In this document: positions 17,266 to 28,734 of the stretch, piece by piece
Position numbering within the stretch: the stretch's first letter is position 1
How the letters are laid out: each line of letters starts with the position of its first letter
Assembly (NCBI RefSeq): GCF_002994745.2
Contig: NC_037092.1
Coordinates: forward strand, 6,686,501-6,750,500
Length of the DNA: 64,000 bases
Reading direction: 5' to 3'
Origin: Rosa chinensis
Taxonomy: Eukaryota > Streptophyta > Magnoliopsida > Rosales > Rosaceae
The notes under the pieces: model-generated
Seen by the model: only the letters and a program-made list of their open reading frames with translations
What the model was told of the DNA's origin: nothing
The model's database searches: none
Position numbers and translations under genes: made by a program

Positions 17266-20200
17266 ATGGGTGAAGTTACAAAATCGGATATCGAAGCTCT
17301 CACGGCAGCGTTTACCGCTGCCATCAACACCATGAACAATCGGATGGATCAGCAGATTGGAGAAATTCGTGGGTTGTTAGGAGAGAGAAACAACAACAAC
17401 AACAACAACAACAATGACCGGAATATAGGCAGGGAGGGAGGCCAGCGAATTAGGGCTCCACGTAGAGAGGTTGTTGTTCATACTTCAGAATCTGAGTCTG
17501 AAGAAGAGATGGTGCAATATGAACCACAAGGACAAGCTGACCAAGATTACAAAGTCAAGGCCGAAATTCCTTTCTTTTCGGGCAACTTGGGTGTAGAAGA
17601 ATATCTAGATTGGCAGCTTCAAGTGGATAGGTTCTTTGAGATCATGGAAGTTCCTGAACACAAGCAGGTTAAGCATGTTGCATGGAGATTGAAGAGTACT
17701 GCTGCAGTTTGGTGGGATAAATTGCAGAACACCCGCAAGAAACAAAGGAAGCAGGGTGTTAAAACATGGCGAAGAATGAAGCAGCTGATGATGGAGAGGT
17801 TCTTACCGGACGATTATGAACAGATTTTGTACAGATTGTATATCGAATGTGTCCAGGGAACTAGGACAGTGGCTGAATACACCGCTGAGTTCTTGCGTTA
17901 CTCGGAGCGTAATGAATTAGGAGAAACTGAAGGTCAGAAGGTGGCTCGCTTTGTCAGTGGGCTGAAGCCTTCCATTCAAGAGAAAATCGGGTTGCAAACT
18001 GTTCATACTATGGCAGAAGCTTCAAACCTAGCATTGAAGGCAGAGTTGTTAGAGAAGCCTTCACGAGCTTCTTCTTTCCAAAGATATAACTACCAAAGGA
18101 GCACAGATCTAGTAAATTCTTCAACTGACAGGGGTAAAACCACACTGCAGAAAACAGAAGGTGCTTTTAGGGCTTCCAATCCTCCTTTTAAAGGTGTTGG
18201 TAGTTCTAGTGGTGCTCAAAATAGAGCCCCGAATCAGAGATTTAATAACCCTTATGCTAGACCTACGGGAGATGTCTGTTATCGATGCAACAAGCCTGGA
18301 CATAGGTCTAATGTGTGTCCAGAGAGGAGACAAACTGCTCTTATAGGTGAATATGATGAAGATGAAGAAGAAGGAGGAAGAGGTGACGATTATGATGGGG
18401 CTGAGTTCGCGGAGGAGGAGTCTCCTGAAAAGGTTAATATTGTGTTGCAGCGGGTCTTATTATGTCCCAAAGAAGATGGACAACGGCGCAATATTTTTAG
18501 ATCATTTTGTTCCGTCAATAACAAGGTGTGCAATTTGATTGTGGATAATGGGAGCTGCGAAAACTTTGTAGCCAAGAAACTGGTGGAATACTTGCAGTTA
18601 CCTACGCAGCCTCATGAAGCACCTTATTCCCTTGGTTGGGTCAAGAAAGGTCCACAAGTTCGAGTTATTGATTCTTGCAAAGTACCGGTCTCCATTGGTA
18701 AGCATTATAAAGATGAAGTTATGTGTGATATTATTGATATGGATGCTTGTCATATTTTATTTGGACGACCTTGGCAATATGATGTGGATGTAATTTACAA
18801 AGGCAGAGATAACGTGATGATGTTTATGTGGGATAGTCATAAAATTGCTATGGCTCCCGTGAGTCAATTTGAAAAATCTGGTGGGAAGAAAGGGGAGAGT
18901 TTCCTGACCTTATCTAGTAGTGAGTTTGAGATGGAGGAGGCTTTTAGAGAAACTGAAGTTTTCTGCCCAGTAGTGATAAAGGGATTGTTGGCTACAGAAA
19001 AGGAAGATGTGTTGATCCCTAAAGAAGTGCAGAAGTTGTTGGGAGATTTTGAAGAGTTGATTTCAGATGAGTTGCCCAACGAACTACCACCTATGAGAGA
19101 CATCCAACATCAGATCGATTTGGTTCCTGGAGCTAGCCTGCCAAATCTGCCACATTACCGAATGAGTCCCAAGGAGAATGAGATTTTGAGGGAGCAGATC
19201 GAAGACTTGTTGAAAAAGGGGTTCATCCGAGAGAGTATGAGTCCTTGTGCAGTTCCCGTCCTCCTTGTTCCTAAGAAGGGCAATCAATGGCGGATGTGTG
19301 TTGATAGCAGGGCCATTAATAAGATAACTGTGAAGTACAGGTTTCCTATTCCTCGTTTGGAAGACATGCTTGACGAGCTAGAAGGTTCCAAAGTGTTTAC
19401 CAAGATAGACCTTCGAAGTGGATATCACCAAATTCGAATCAAGCCAGGAGATGAATGGAAGACAGCTTTTAAGAGCAAGGATGGCTTGTACGAGTGGATG
19501 GTCATGCCATTCGGGTTGTCTAATGCACCCAGCACTTTTATGAGGCTTATGAACCAGGTTCTTCGCCCCTTTATGGGTTCCTTTGTAGTAGTGTATTTTG
19601 ATGATATACTGATATATAGCAGGACCAAAGAAGAACATCTGGTGCATTTGAAGCAGGTTTTGGAAGCTTTACAGGAGAATAAACTGTACATCAACTTAAA
19701 AAAATGTACATTCTGCACCAACAAGTTATTATTTCTGGGATTTGTGGTTGGAGAAGAAGGCATTCAGGTTGATGAAGAGAAGGTACGAGCAATAAGAGAA
19801 TGGCCAGCTCCGAAAACAGTTTCTGAAGTGCGGAGCTTTCATGGTTTAGCTACTTTCTACAGGAGATTTGTGAAGAATTTCAGTACCATTACTGCCCCTA
19901 TTACTGAATGTTTGAAGAAAGGCAAATTCCAATGGGGAGAGGAACAAGAGAAGAGCTTTGCCTTAATCAAGGAGAAGCTTTGTACTGCACCAGTTCTTGC
20001 TCTTCCTAATTTTGACAAGGTATTCGAGGTAGAATGTGATGCTAGTGGCGTGGGAGTGGGTGCTGTATTGTCACAAGAGAAGAAACCCGTAGCATTCTTT
20101 AGTGAAAAGTTGAGTGAAGCTCGTCAGAAGTGGAGTACTTATGACCAAGAATTTTATGCAGTGTTCCGGGCATTGAGGCAATGGGAGCACTACTTGATTC

Positions 20201-21849
20201 AGAGGGAGTTCGTACTGTTCACCGATCACCAAGCCTTGAAGTACCTCAATAGCCAGAAAACTGTGAATAAAATGCATGCAAGGTGGGTGAGTTTTCTGCA
20301 GAAGTTTCCTTTTGTGATTCAACATAAATCTGGTACTCTTAACCGGGTCGCAGATGCTTTGAGTAGGAGGGCGTCCTTACTGGTCACTTTAGCTCAGGAG
20401 ATTGTGGGGTTTGACCTCTTGAAGGAGTTGTATGAAGAAGATGTTGATTTCAAGGAGATTTGGGCCAAGTGCAGCAATAACAATGCAGTCGCAGATTTTT
20501 ATGAGAATGAAGGATATTTATTCAAGGGCAACAGACTTTGTATCCCTAGTTCTTCATTGAGGGAAAAACTGATCCGAGATCTGCATGGAGGAGGATTGAG
20601 CGGGCACTTGGGCAGAGACAAGACTATTGCTAGTCTTGAGGAGCGGTATTTCTGGCCACAGTTGAAGAAGGATGCAGGAACTATTGTGAGAAAGTGCTAC
20701 ACCTGCCAAGTATCTAAGGGTCAGTCCCAAAATACAGGTCTTTATCTACCTTTACCTGTTCCTGATGACATTTGGCAGGACCTTGCTATGGATTTTGTGT
20801 TGGGCTTACCCCGTACCCAAAGGGGAGTGGATTCAGTGTTTGTGGTAGTTGACAGGTTCTCTAAGATGGTGCATTTCATCGCATGTAAAAAGACTGCTGA
20901 TGCTTCTAATATAGCTAAACTGTTCTTCAGGGAAGTGGTTCGTTTGCATGGAGTACCCAAGTCCATTACATCTGACAGAGACACCAAGTTCCTTAGCCAT
21001 TTCTGGATTACTTTGTGGAGGATGTTTGGAACATCTTTGAACCGTAGTAGCACAGCCCATCCTCAAACGGATGGCCAGACAGAGGTTACTAACAGAACTT
21101 TGGGTAACATGGTCCGGAGCGTTTGTGGAGATCGACCCAAACAGTGGGATTATGCTTTGCCCCAGGTGGAGTTTGCTTATAACAGTGCTGTGCATAGCGC
21201 CACAGGGAAGTCACCATTCTCCTTAGTTTATACTACTGTTCCTCAACATGTGGTTGATCTGGTGAAGCTTCCTAAGGTTCCTGGAGTTAGTGTTGCTGCT
21301 GATAGTATGGCTAGAGATGTACAAGCTGTTCGAGATGAAGTTAAGGCTAAGCTGGAAGCAACTAATGCTAAGAATAAAACTGCAGCTGATAAACATCGGC
21401 GAGTTAAAGTATTCCAGGAAGGTGATGACGTGATGGTGTTCCTGAGGAAGGAGAGATTCCCTGTTGGTACCTATAACAAGTTGAAGCCCAGAAAATATGG
21501 TCCTTTTAAGGTGGTGAAGAAGATCAATGATAATGCTTATGTTGTTGCACTTCCAGATTCAATGGGCATTTCTAACACTTTCAATGTTGCTGATCTGCAT
21601 GAGTTTCATGAAGATGAGGTTCTTTATCCTGAAGAGAACTCAGGGTCGAGTTCTTCGGAGGTGGAGGAGACTGATGTAGAACAGATAGCGGTCCAATTTC
21701 AAGAACAATTGGATCGTGCTAAGGGTGGAAACCGAAAAGGGACTAGTAGACGTGAAATGGGCCTCCGGAGTCCGATCGGGACGCACTTTAGCTTTCCGGA
21801 AAGGGAATCGCGCCAGAAAGCAAACTCGTGGCTATGCCACGACGTGTGA
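17266..21849 (+). CDS. Gag-Pol polyprotein of CRM-type Gypsy element
   Basis: 1527 residues from the ATG at 17266 (an upstream TTG at 17257 is in frame but not a start). Order: Asn-rich N terminus; Retrotrans_gag about 98-255; zinc knuckle [14 protein letters not shown] about 338-351; aspartic protease with VDNGSCENF near 425; reverse transcriptase with YFDDILIYS near 777; RNase H with [14 protein letters not shown] near 923; integrase HHCC zinc finger about 1108-1150 (HLGRDKT...CYTCQ); D,D,E core ([24 protein letters not shown]); and a C-terminal region with [15 protein letters not shown] residues ([11 protein letters not shown]). The last 59 codons lie within the 3' LTR, as reported for CRM elements whose C-terminal tail is partly LTR-encoded. 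No stop or frameshift. It may be active. It lacks the classical chromodomain aromatic cage as far as I can see. Confidence 0.95.
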   Translation: MGEVTKSDIEALTAAFTAAINTMNNRMDQQIGEIRGLLGERNNNNNNNNNDRNIGREGGQRIRAPRREVVVHTSESESEEEMVQYEPQGQADQDYKVKAEIPFFSGNLGVEEYLDWQLQVDRFFEIMEVPEHKQVKHVAWRLKSTAAVWWDKLQNTRKKQRKQGVKTWRRMKQLMMERFLPDDYEQILYRLYIECVQGTRTVAEYTAEFLRYSERNELGETEGQKVARFVSGLKPSIQEKIGLQTVHTMAEASNLALKAELLEKPSRASSFQRYNYQRSTDLVNSSTDRGKTTLQKTEGAFRASNPPFKGVGSSSGAQNRAPNQRFNNPYARPTGDVCYRCNKPGHRSNVCPERRQTALIGEYDEDEEEGGRGDDYDGAEFAEEESPEKVNIVLQRVLLCPKEDGQRRNIFRSFCSVNNKVCNLIVDNGSCENFVAKKLVEYLQLPTQPHEAPYSLGWVKKGPQVRVIDSCKVPVSIGKHYKDEVMCDIIDMDACHILFGRPWQYDVDVIYKGRDNVMMFMWDSHKIAMAPVSQFEKSGGKKGESFLTLSSSEFEMEEAFRETEVFCPVVIKGLLATEKEDVLIPKEVQKLLGDFEELISDELPNELPPMRDIQHQIDLVPGASLPNLPHYRMSPKENEILREQIEDLLKKGFIRESMSPCAVPVLLVPKKGNQWRMCVDSRAINKITVKYRFPIPRLEDMLDELEGSKVFTKIDLRSGYHQIRIKPGDEWKTAFKSKDGLYEWMVMPFGLSNAPSTFMRLMNQVLRPFMGSFVVVYFDDILIYSRTKEEHLVHLKQVLEALQENKLYINLKKCTFCTNKLLFLGFVVGEEGIQVDEEKVRAIREWPAPKTVSEVRSFHGLATFYRRFVKNFSTITAPITECLKKGKFQWGEEQEKSFALIKEKLCTAPVLALPNFDKVFEVECDASGVGVGAVLSQEKKPVAFFSEKLSEARQKWSTYDQEFYAVFRALRQWEHYLIQREFVLFTDHQALKYLNSQKTVNKMHARWVSFLQKFPFVIQHKSGTLNRVADALSRRASLLVTLAQEIVGFDLLKELYEEDVDFKEIWAKCSNNNAVADFYENEGYLFKGNRLCIPSSSLREKLIRDLHGGGLSGHLGRDKTIASLEERYFWPQLKKDAGTIVRKCYTCQVSKGQSQNTGLYLPLPVPDDIWQDLAMDFVLGLPRTQRGVDSVFVVVDRFSKMVHFIACKKTADASNIAKLFFREVVRLHGVPKSITSDRDTKFLSHFWITLWRMFGTSLNRSSTAHPQTDGQTEVTNRTLGNMVRSVCGDRPKQWDYALPQVEFAYNSAVHSATGKSPFSLVYTTVPQHVVDLVKLPKVPGVSVAADSMARDVQAVRDEVKAKLEATNAKNKTAADKHRRVKVFQEGDDVMVFLRKERFPVGTYNKLKPRKYGPFKVVKKINDNAYVVALPDSMGISNTFNVADLHEFHEDEVLYPEENSGSSSSEVEETDVEQIAVQFQEQLDRAKGGNRKGTSRREMGLRSPIGTHFSFPERESRQKANSWLCHDV

Positions 21850-22148
21850 CCTTTTCGGGCTTTCGGGATCGTTTAGGGCCTCAAAACGGCATTTTTCTAT
21901 TTTACCCGTTTTTGGTTTTCTTAGTTATTTTTGGATTGTTTTCGTTTTTATCCATGGGCCTTAGGGTTTCGTTGTTAGTCGCCCTAGGGTACTTTTCTCT
22001 TATTTATGCAGCCGCAAGCGGCTGCAGAAGGCATCTTATCATCTTTTATCAATATATTGAGATTATTCTCTTTTATCTCTGGTGGACTCCAGAATCGTTT
22101 GCTTAGGTTTATTGCTGGTAAACCTAGTTTATCATTCCGACTGCGTCA
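21672..22148 (+). repeat. 3' LTR of the CRM-type Gypsy element
   Basis: 477 bases, no difference from the 5' LTR noticed by eye. The first 178 bases also encode the C terminus of Gag-Pol. Confidence 0.95.
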
Positions 22149-22211
22149 AGACCTATTGGAATTAATATTTGTTGACGTGTGGTTATTGTTGTTTTATTTT
22201 TTGGTGTAGGT

Positions 22212-22540
22212 CAACCATTCGGGATGAGATAATCCCTTGTGCTGTTTTATGGTATGCAGGGGAGCTGTCCAGGGAGATATGGAGGTTGATTTTTGATTAC
22301 TCCGGTAGAAAATGATGAATGTGAAGACGAATATGAAGATGACAAGAGTGCAGAAAAATACAGTGATGAGGGAGATCTATGATGATGGCAATGACAGCGA
22401 GTGAAGACTAGTAAAATTAGGCCGAAATGTCCATCTTCCTACTTTAAATTCACCTAAAAGAAAGATTTTTGATCATCTGTTGAAAAAGTGTTTATTAAGC
22501 AAGTACAATCAATTTGAGAGGCCTTTTAATTTTTAAGAAA
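22212..22540 (+). pseudogene. Extra copy of the NAP1 last exon and 3' UTR
   Basis: After a 'ttggtgtag' acceptor, the sequence reads as the NAP1 last exon: TIRDEIIPCAVLWYAGEL. It then shifts frame relative to the copy at 16268-16388 and meets stops. The acidic-tail codons remain visible in other frames (gatgaatgtgaagacgaa). No upstream exons remain in this copy except through the intron broken by the Gypsy element, so it is a gene fragment. The 3' UTR phrase 'gatcatctgttgaaaaagtg' matches 16513 onward. Confidence 0.75.
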
Positions 22541-22672
22541 TTTATTAAAAGAAGAAAAGTAGCAACTTAGGAGGGGGACCAAACCAAATCTCCCTGCAAA
22601 TCTAACGAAAAGAAACAAGCTATTGAAACCGAAATTGAGCTTACAATATGATCAGATAAAAGATGGAGTGGC

Positions 22673-24108
22673 CTATTTCTTAGTTACAAATGACAACCCA
22701 AATTCTTGGCTGCTAAACTTCTCCATCTCCTTTCTAAAAGCAGCCATAGCACTCTCTCTCAGATTCAACATAATTTTGAACCCATCTTTCTTTCCCTTGC
22801 TTCCAGAACAAGGCAAGAAAAAGCAAGGCTCAACACTCCCAAGCAAGTTCCTCGAAAGCGGCAAAACAGTCACAGGACCTCCCCACCCAAAATCAACCGT
22901 CGAGTGGCGCAAGTGCCTCCAATCCGTGAACCCACTCACTTCTTTTCCTGCCGTGATTCCCTCATCGTAATGCAGCTCCTGAAAATCAATGAATGACCGC
23001 ACATACTCATCCGTGGCATTGCTTTTGCTCTTCTTTATCGAATCCGCAACTTCCCACATTGGCTTTCCAATCAACTCCTCGGCGCTCAGCTTCACGTACA
23101 TTGCAATGCAACCATTTCCCCAATACCCTATTGGCAACGGAGGGTTTACTAGCTTCCGAACATTGAGTGCATAGGCAAACGTCACCATTTCGCCCATGGC
23201 AATTCTCGACGATTTGACCCTGTTTAAAATTTCATCCATTAATTATCCCAAACAAATTAACAGAGTGAGAGTTTGATAAACACAAAAACTAGACCGACTT
23301 ACTTGGCTCGCCATATATAAGCACCCAAAGCTTCGAACGTGGTGAAGCTCAACCCGGATTGCTCCAATAGCTCAGTCTTGAACTTCTCAATACACTCATC
23401 CTTAGCTTCAAAGCATTCCCTCACAACCTTACCTAATTGCTTTCCATGTTCATACGGTGAGAACTGCCGATCTAATTTCAGAAACTCGTGCAGCACCGGC
23501 GTCTCGACTAGGGGCGGATCTCTGGGTCGGAGCAGACCCGATCTGTCCCAGATTGGCTGCACCGAAATCTCACCCGACCCGCGAGCCAGCTCAGCCATGG
23601 CGTTGAAGAACTGAGTGGCGCCCATTCCGTCGCACAGAGAGTGGCTTATGGCGGCTCCGAGGGTGTACCCGCCGCACTTGAACACCGTGACTTGCAACAC
23701 GCACGGGTTTACCATGGCCTCATTCGGATCCGGGTCGGGTACCAACTGCTCGAGAAACTGGCTGTCCGCGTCATTGAGTTGACTCACCGAGTCGAGGGTG
23801 GAATCGACGGAGGCGCGTATGAGCGGGACGCCCTGGCCGTTGGAGCAGAAGAGCTCGAAACGGTTGTCGCGACGGCGGCGGAGATTGGCGGCGAGAGGGT
23901 AGTAGTGGACCAGCGCGGCGGAGAGTGCGGCAGAGATGACTTGGAAGGGGTCGGGGGAGTTGGTGGTGGTGACGTAAGCGCGGACGTAACGGAAGGTGAC
24001 ACGGAGGTTGGCGTCGTTGTCGAGGTGGGTGAGCGGGAGGAGGTGGTCGTCGGCGAATGGGGGTTTGGAGGGAACGACGACGGTCGTGTCGGAGATTTTG
24101 ACTTGCAT
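22673..24108 (-). CDS. BAHD family acyltransferase
   Basis: BAHD enzymes transfer acyl groups from acyl-CoA to alcohols or amines in plant secondary metabolism, in the cytosol. Two exons, 24108-23303 and 23219-22673, with a GT-AG intron of 83 bases splitting a Lys codon; 450 residues, normal for the family. The catalytic HxxxDG appears as HSLCDGMG in exon 1 (about residue 157) and the structural DFGWG motif near the C terminus in exon 2. The frame extends upstream to an ATG at 24180, but a TATA box at 24183-24188 makes that codon untranscribed, and the protein starting MQVKISDTTVVV has the typical family N terminus. Both exons look intact. The acceptor substrate cannot be deduced. A duplicated scrap of the 3' end lies at 16560-16665. 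Confidence 0.9.
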
Positions 24109-24182
24109 TTTCGGGTTTTCCGGTCGGGTTTCGGATGTTTGATTCGGTGGTTGGTGGGTTTTGGTGGTTCTGAAGTTCAAAT

Positions 24183-24188
24183 TTATAA
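24183..24188 (-). promoter_or_regulatory. TATA box of the BAHD gene
   Basis: TATAAA on the minus strand (cttTATAAAtttg), 75-80 bases before the ATG at 24108. It decides between the two in-frame ATGs. Confidence 0.65.
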
Positions 24189-24254
24189 AGCGGTCGGTGG
24201 TGGGTTGATTTGATTGGTTGGTGAGAATTGGCGCGAAAGACGACGTGGAGCATG

Positions 24255-24271
24255 CCTAAACCCTAAACCCT
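24255..24271 (-). promoter_or_regulatory. Telobox-like repeat in the BAHD promoter
   Basis: Two AAACCCT units in tandem on the plus strand about 70 bases upstream of the TATA box. Short telomere-like motifs of this kind occur in many plant promoters; two units are too few for an interstitial telomere. Confidence 0.45.
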
Positions 24272-25549
24272 CCACCACGCCTTTTTCTGAGTGTGACACT
24301 TCCAACAACCCCTGCACGGGCCCTGCACAAATGTTAGCCGGATTTCCACTTTTGGGCCTGAACAGGTCGGCCCATTAAGATCGACGCCAATAACTTTAAA
24401 GTATTGTTTAGTTTGCGGATTTGAAGATTTAGAAAATAAAATCTATACATGTATTTTCTAAATACATGCTCATTCAGTCTAATTGATCAGTCTCCTGTCA
24501 TAGGAAGTTGGTCTTCTTTAGTTCTTGTTACAGGAAGTTGGTCCTCTTTAGTTTCTGGTGGTTCCGAGTTTCCTTTACAGCCTGATAATTTAGTAATTCT
24601 TTTTCCAGTTACTTTTGTTTGTGCTCCTTAAATATTATCGTACCATAATTTATTTGAGATGAATATGAGACTGATCAATTAGACTTTCCTTAAACTTTGT
24701 CATGAAAATTGGGGTTTTGATTATCGATCATTGAAAAATTAGAGTCTGTTCATCTTGTTTAGGGACATGACAACTCTTTTTTTATGAGCATTGCAACATG
24801 CATGATTGTCCACAAGGCTTTCCATGGGAATATCTGATTGGCGATATAAGCTTTCTATCCATCTGTGACTTTATTGCAGTGGTCAAGTGAGTCCTTCCAG
24901 CTCAACTGAGAAGACAAAAAGACTACCTAGTAGTACGTCAGAGTATAAATCCTAAGCTCAGTCTCCCAAGTGTGCAGGTACTCTTTGAGTCTGCAAAGTA
25001 ATGTATATAGCTTTATTACTTTCTCTCACATGTGGATGTGTGTGCATTCTTATTCAAATGGATGATGCACAAGGATCATATGATGTTCTGTTTCGACTTG
25101 TATCAGTTTACTTCATGATTATCGTTCAGATATAACTGATATAGAAAGAAAAAAAAGATTTACCAATAAGAGAGCACTTATATAAAAGGAAGGCTATAAT
25201 GAATGAACTACATGATGAGTGGGAGGAATGCTTAATTTGCACAAGGGTGGAAGCCTTAAAGGTGGTGTTGTTCTTTAAAGTTTCAGAATAAGACACTATC
25301 AGCCTTTTATTGAAAGCTTCACGCTTTGGCCTTTTTCAGAGAATTAGGATGCCACATGATGGGAATATGATCGAAGGCCTCATTACATGATTACTTTGTC
25401 TACTTCAGTTAGTCGCTACTCGCTGCTAATAGACGTTTGTTATCCTCTCCTGCTTCTTCTCAATAGTCGCTCTGTTCTATATTATCTAGGTCTCCTATAT
25501 GTTGATCCAATTATTCAGTAGGTTGTACTTAATTAAGGTTATTTTAATA
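24272..25549. other. Intergenic DNA upstream of BAHD
   Basis: AT-rich, no recognised gene. A short imperfect direct repeat 'caggaagttggtc(c/t)tctttagt' occurs at about 24503 and 24531. The open frame at 24449-24631 has no known domain. Confidence 0.4.
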
Positions 25550-26335
25550 GATTTATTTTGGATTTAAATTTGCTCACCACCAATATTTTAGTGGTGATAT
25601 CACATTATCACCACTCAATATAAAACTGTGTCATGTGTTATAAAATATAATTATAGTTAGAGAAATTTTAAATACACACTTCAAATTACTTAATACACAT
25701 CCTTATTATTTATATTTCAAATCTGATTTTATAGATAAATTTAAATGACCAAAATAGACATCTCTATGTATTAGAAGAAAAATAATAATAATTGTTCAAG
25801 TAAATCCAGAATATGTGTCTGGCCCAAACTCGAGGTTACTTGCTCTAGTTGATATAGGGTTTATACTAGAGATATTCTCGGAAAATCTTAGGAGATATCC
25901 AATCAATGTACGATTATGTTTCCATGTACAACTCTATCTCTATGCTTGTAATCCTCTATATAAAGAGACCCCTATTATCAATGAAAGTACAACTCAATTC
26001 TCTCCCAATTCAGTTTTCTTTAAACAATAATCATATTTTCCTTATATTATTCACTAATTATAAACTCAATAAATTTCTATACATGACATCCTCATTTAAA
26101 ACAAGAATAAAGTTAGAAACCATCTAATTTAAATTTTCCTTAAATAAATTGTAATTAAATGGGGTGAGAAACCATATAATTTAGAATTTTGAAATCAATG
26201 GCATTAAATGTTTTTAAAACATATCACTTTACTCCTACTTTTCAGTTCAATTTTTTTTTTAATTATGAATTTATGATAGTCGGTTTATTATCTATTATAA
26301 TACATCACAAGTATAAAACTTTGTAATTGTAAATT

Positions 26336-28055
26336 GAGCTTTTTACCAATAACTACAAAATGACACTACTATTTACCAATAGCAGACTCCAAAACCAATA
26401 GCCCATGCGGTCAATAATTGAAACAGGCTATCAGCCCATTTTATAGAAAAAACACTCAAATATTAAGAAAATTACAAAACATGCCACTGAAACTCACATA
26501 ACCCATTTCTCCCAAAATCAGATCGGTTCCAAAATCGAAACCATCCCAAAATCCAAATCCTCCCTAAATCGATCTAGGGCTCCGACGAAGGTAAGAGACG
26601 AAGCAGCTGGCGGATCGAGGCGGCGAAGCAACCGGCGAAGGGAGGCTACAAATCCGGCGAAGCAAGGCTGTGAATCTGGCGAAGCAAGGCTGCGAATCCG
26701 GTGAAGTGAGGCGGTGAATCCGGCGAAGCAAGGCTGCAAAGCAACCAGCAAACCGAGGCTGCGAAGCAGGCGAAGGAAGTCTACGAATCCGGGGAAGCAA
26801 CCGGTGAAGGGAGGCTGCGAATCCGACAAAGGGAGGCTGCGAATCCGACGAAGCGAGGCTACGAAGCAGGCGAAGTGAGGCGGCGAATCCGGCGAAGCAA
26901 GGCTGCAAAGCAACTAGCGAACACGAGGCTGCGAAGCAGGCGAAGAGAGGCTGCGAATCCGGATTTGGTTGAGAAATTCTGAGGGTCAGTACTTTTAGCC
27001 TCATGTTGTCACAGGTTTTGGCATGGGTAAGCTATAATGACCTTGTGTTGTTTATTTGTTTTGCAATTTGGTGGAGCTGTACTGATCCTAATTTGTTTAT
27101 TATTTTTGCAGGGCTCAGCAACATTTTGTTTGTAGGTCAGTAGCTATAGTATGATTGTTAGTTTTGTATTGAGAGTCAATAGCTTTAGTTTGTGTTTATG
27201 TTAGTTTCTTATGGTTCTTTGTTCTTGCAAGATCATGGATTAGTTGCAAATTTTGCTGCATGTATCTTCTACTTCCTTTCATTTTTCTCTTTTCCAATTT
27301 TTATCTTGGAAAGAAATAGAAGAAACTATAGAGATTAGGCTCTAAGTTTAGTGACAGTTTTTATGTGTTTGAATGCTATGATTTTTGAAGAGAAAGGATT
27401 AGAGTTGTAATCGCCAAAGCATTTTTGGGCACACTTTGTCATCCCTTATGCTCTGTATTGCCGATTGACTTGCAGGTGGAGCTAATGAAAGTAATACTGA
27501 AGTGAGCAAATACAAGAAGGCCATGCTAGTATACTACTAGGGATCAGTACACTACTGAGGGTCAATATACTACTGGGGCTAGTATACTACCGGGGGTCAA
27601 TATACTACTAAGGGTCAGTACTCCAGGAAATCCTGCTGGAGAAACTTCTTCACTATTAGAAGAGGTGAAATTCAATGCAACTTGTATGTGCAAGCAGCAA
27701 AGCCAGAAATAAATGATATATTGTTCAAGTTTCATATTGTAATATTTATAAATAGTTTTTGGAATTATTAAATAAATGAGTTGTTTCTAAGAAAAACAAA
27801 GATGGAATATAGAAATATTATTTATTCACAATGATACTGACATTCAGCAGTGTTAATTCACATTATCAAATTCACAAGGGCAGATTCATAAATTACTTAC
27901 CAATAGAAATAATTAAAAAAGTGAAGGCCGGAGTCTGACCGCATGGCTCATGAACAGAACCGCATGGGCCATGAACAGTACCGCATAGGAATTTAAAAAA
28001 ACAGGTCTGCTAATGGTAATTTATAGACTAAAAGTGTAGGTATTGGTAATTTGCT
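26336..28055. mobile_element. Nested Mutator-like element (inner)
   Basis: Left end 'gagctttttaccaataacta' and right end 'taggtattggtaatttgct' are inverted relatives. Matching inner phrases are 'taccaatagcagac' and 'gtctgctaatggta', and 'catgcggt' and 'accgcatg'. Flanks ATTGTAAATT (26326-26335) and ATTGTGAATT (28056-28065) differ by one base. The interior includes a GC-rich minisatellite and a short array of 'agtacactactgggggtc'-like units (27534-27625). No transposase. Confidence 0.6.
26600..26965. repeat. Degenerate GC-rich minisatellite
   Basis: Irregular repeats of 'gcgaatccggcgaagcaagg' and 'ctgcgaagcaggcgaag'-type units, probably expanded from a short genic fragment. The two overlapping minus-strand frames (26518-27004) are rich in PDSQP and FAG units only because of this repeat and are not called as genes. 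Confidence 0.7.
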
Positions 28056-28734
28056 ATTGTGAATTTGTTTGACCATCCAATGACAACTTTGTAGTTCCGC
28101 CATTGTGAAGAAACTACTGATATAGTTTTGGTTGAATGTTTGACTCAAAATTTTATACTTGATCAATAGGGTGTTTGGTGGATGAGAACTCAAATAATAC
28201 AAAACCTATTTCTAAGCATCTATTTGAAGGAAATAATAATGAATCCTTATGGATTTCCCAATAACTAACACAAATAATTAATATGGTCAATTATATAGTT
28301 AATCAAATTAAATAGTAGCCTTAAATGTAGTTAATTAACAGTGTATTTCATGGTTTTTTAGTTTAAGGATATTTTAGGTAATTTGGGTTGTATATTTAGT
28401 AAAATATTAGAATGAGAAATTAAATGGTAGGTGTATTGAGTAAAGAGTGTGTATCAAGTAATTAGGGGTGTGTATTTAAAACTTCTCATATAGTTAATCA
28501 TGATGTTTTATTAAAAAAAAAAAAAAATTTAAGTATTCAATTAATTATATATGATGTGGCAAGTTTTAATAGGGCGGTGATATCACCACAAAATAAAAGT
28601 GGTGAGCAAATTTGAATCCGATTCATTTTTGTATGTTGAGTTTTCCAACGTGTTTCTGTTACTAAGAGATAGACTCCATCTATGATGTAAATTCTATCTG
28701 TTGTACAGTACATATAAATTAATGGACGAACGCT

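Larger units (their letters stand above)
16738..22148 (+). mobile_element. Full-length CRM-type Gypsy (chromovirus) retrotransposon
   Basis: 5411 bases flanked by the 5-bp target repeat AGACC (16733-16737, 22149-22153). Both LTRs are 477 bases and appear identical by eye. A primer binding site complementary to initiator tRNA-Met follows the 5' LTR, and a purine-rich tract (ggtggaggagac) precedes the 3' LTR. One uninterrupted gag-pol frame is present. All signals for an autonomous element are in place, so insertion was very recent. It lies in the intron of the duplicated NAP1 3' end. CRM assignment rests on the C-terminal integrase motif and on the frame running into the 3' LTR. Confidence 0.95.
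16666..22760. repeat. Segmental duplication, copy 2, interrupted by the CRM element
   Basis: From about 16666 ('ccaatatgatcatcttttac') the NAP1 last-intron sequence begins again. It is broken at 16737 by the Gypsy element and resumes at 22149 up to the acceptor at 22211. NAP1 last-exon and 3' UTR homology follow to about 22540 ('gatcatctgttgaaaaagtg'), and then the true BAHD 3' end. Copies 1 and 2 lie head to tail, so this is a tandem duplication older than the Gypsy insertion. About 120 extra bases (22540-22665) in copy 2 have no match in copy 1. Confidence 0.78.
25560..28619. mobile_element. Mutator-like element with long inverted ends (outer)
   Basis: Inverted ends begin GGATTTAAATTTGCTCACCA and end with CAAATTTGAATCC. 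They continue inward for about 250 bases with decreasing match: 'tagtggtgatatcac', then 'ttttaaatacacac' against its complement near 28470. Flanks are GATTTATTTT (25550-25559) and GATTCATTTT (28620-28629), a 9-10-bp duplication with one mismatch. This fits an old Mutator-like element. No transposase. A further inverted-repeat element lies within. Confidence 0.75.

Noticed and set aside
22673..24180. Using the first in-frame ATG (24180) for the BAHD gene
   Set aside because: It lies only a few bases from the TATA box, so it cannot be in the mRNA; the ATG at 24108 gives the usual family start.
23641..24213. 190-residue Gly/Val-rich frame opposite the BAHD exon 1
   Set aside because: Antisense shadow of the GC-rich BAHD coding sequence.
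24255..24271. Interstitial telomere
   Set aside because: Only two AAACCCT units; better explained as a promoter telobox.
26518..27004. Two overlapping minus-strand frames rich in PDSQP and FAG repeats
   Set aside because: Translations of a degenerate minisatellite within a Mutator-like element.
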